Positions 29,815 to 30,860 of a DNA stretch of 30,860 nucleotides are shown here, piece by piece (the first letter of the stretch is position 1; the number at the start of each line of letters is the position of its first letter). The translations under genes were made by a program, and so were the position numbers. The notes beneath the pieces are model-generated. The model had not been told where the DNA came from and did not search any database. It saw only the letters and a list, made by a program, of their open reading frames with translations. Location: contig JALJEE010002402.1 in assembly GCA_023231475.1 (NCBI GenBank), positions 1-30,860 on the forward strand. Reading direction: 5' to 3'. Source of the DNA: Seison nebaliae (taxonomy: Eukaryota > Rotifera > Pararotatoria > Seisonacea > Seisonidae).

Positions 29815-30533
29815 AACTTTTCAATATATAATTTGGTTGTTCTGGTATTAGGTTAAAAACATTTGTACGGCACATAGGACAATTTCCATGTTCAATAGTC
29901 CATCGTTCTATACATTTTGAGCAAAATCTATGTTTACATCGCGAGAGTTGAATAGGATCATTCATATGTTGTGCCGTATGGTTAAAATTTAAATAACAAA
30001 TGGGACATATTTCTTCATCTGTATAATCTCTTTTGTTTATAATAGTAGCTGAAATAAGATCTCTAATCGAATCCCTTCCAAATACTGAAGTTGTCCCTAT
30101 AAGACATAATTTATAAATCTAATTTATCACTGTTTTCTTAACCTCTTTTTATAGCTCGTACTTTTTTTCCTGAAACGTTAGAAACTAAATACGAAAATTT
30201 TCCTAATTTAAGTTAACGATTAATGTTTTGGAATAATTGCCTTAAGTCTTCTATCTTTGGAACGATTTCTCTCACAATAATGTTGAATGATTTAATCATC
30301 ATTTCGTTAATTTCAACATCTGTCTTTTCCGGAAATTCCGTCATTAAAAAATGCTTTAAATATGTTTCTTCAAAAAGATTTTCCTTTATTGTTGAGAAGA
30401 TTTAATTGTTGAACCGTTTTTTAGTTTCTCAAATTCTTCCCAACAACCTAACATATTTATCAAATTTCATACTATTGCGACTGAAAGACTCTAAAATTAA
30501 CCGATAGAATGCATAGACATCGATATCAACCAT
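29813..30533 (-). CDS. RING-finger protein (probable E3 ubiquitin ligase), four exons
   Basis: Exons on the minus strand: 30453-30533, 30218-30383, 30143-30169 (27-nt microexon) and 29813-30096. The introns are 69, 48 and 46 nt, and the product is 185 aa. The last exon encodes a classical C3HC4 RING at residues 122-167: CPIC, then CKHRFCSKC and CPMC, with Trp157 before the final pair. This is the zinc-binding E2-recruiting module of ubiquitin ligases. The upstream part (ENLFEETYLKHFLMTEFPEK, SFNIIVREIVPKIEDLRQLF) is helical and unrecognised. Phases agree at every junction, and the exon 2-microexon-exon 4 chain is well supported. The first intron is less sure: donor GTTAGG at 30452, with another open frame reading through part of it. 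No single ORF spans the gene. It is followed 55 bp on by the 163-aa gene. Confidence 0.75.
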
Positions 30534-30823
30534 ATGATTAATACTGGTTGAAAATGAGAGAATGTGAAAGATATGATATTTAGATATATGGTGAACTATT
30601 CTTAAGAGTCAAAAGTTTTGAAGTTCTATACATTTGAAAATCGAAAATTAAAGAAAAAAAGAAGAAATTGTTATAAATGAAAGTTTTGTTTTATTTTCTT
30701 GAAAGTTATTCTAATTATATAATTATATAAAGATTTTATTGTAAAAAATAATTAGCGGCTAATCTCTTATGTTGATATCATTTCCATTAAAATATTTACT
30801 TTCATTATTATTATTCCTTAAAG
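30534..30823. promoter_or_regulatory. Region upstream of RING gene
   Basis: 290 bp of AT-rich DNA between the RING gene start (-) and a possible + strand gene start at 30824. It is likely promoter sequence for one or both. Nothing specific is seen. Confidence 0.35.
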
Positions 30824-30860
30824 ATGTCCCATGAGATGTCTGAAATCTATGAGTTTTATC
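30824..30860 (+). CDS. Possible 5' end of a gene running off the window
   Basis: ATG at 30824 opens MSHEMSEIYEFY and continues past the window end. It follows TTATTCCTTAAAG, a T-rich stretch ending in AG that could serve as a cis or trans splice acceptor. Only 12 codons are visible, so this is a weak call. Confidence 0.25.
   Translation, partial: MSHEMSEIYEFY

Noticed and set aside
30491-30511. A 21-nt intron (GTTAATTTTAGAGTCTTTCAG) in the first RING exon
   Set aside because: Too short for splicing, and the sequence reads through in frame without it.

Overview
The window is nuclear DNA from a small animal with an AT-rich, gene-compact genome. The genes are eukaryotic and split by GT-AG introns that are mostly 40-55 nt long. 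Complexin, a metazoan regulator of synaptic vesicle fusion, places it in animals. The complexin C-terminal half (a GRIG..KTP segment and a terminal amphipathic helix ending LPF, with no CAAX box) resembles nematode or other non-insect invertebrate complexins as I recall them. I cannot name the species. Low-complexity Asn/Gln-rich proteins and AT-rich trinucleotide repeats are prominent.

Layout, left to right. 1-110 (-): a scrap of reverse transcriptase at the window edge. 591-2813 (+): multi-RRM RNA-binding protein. 3134-3905 (-): degenerate guanylate-kinase-like P-loop protein, divergent from prohibitin (4095-5060, +), whose frame is broken by two extra bases. 5211-6980 (-): DENN-domain protein of connecdenn type. 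7966-8747 (+): two-LIM CRP/MLP-like protein. 9165-9706 (+): MBF1/EDF1 coactivator. 9957-10546 (-): ribosomal protein eS26, whose likely start codon overlaps the end of an upstream 73-codon ORF. 11431-12960 (-): IWS1, divergent from a FAM192A/PSME3IP1 (NIP30) homologue (13114-13813, +). 15595-16799 (+): complexin. 17981-22720 (-): a 1,579-codon Asn/Gln/His-rich protein in one uninterrupted frame.

24444-28289 is a transposon island. It holds a hAT dimerisation-domain fragment, a piggyBac-like transposase (-), a decayed FLYWCH/MULE transposase (+) and a tRNA-like Pol III promoter segment. The last three lie between 27-bp inverted repeats that each abut TTAA. 29088-30533 (-) carries two small multi-exon genes in tandem with only 55 bp between them: a RING-finger protein followed by an unrecognised 163-aa protein. 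I rebuilt both by hand from splice signals, because most of their exons are too short to stand out as ORFs. At the right edge a possible new gene starts on the + strand.

Functionally this is mostly an unlinked set of housekeeping genes (translation, transcription elongation, RNA binding, mitochondria) plus trafficking and synaptic genes. The transposon island and the tightly spaced RING pair are the parts most worth a second look. I saw no clear new defence or biosynthetic system.
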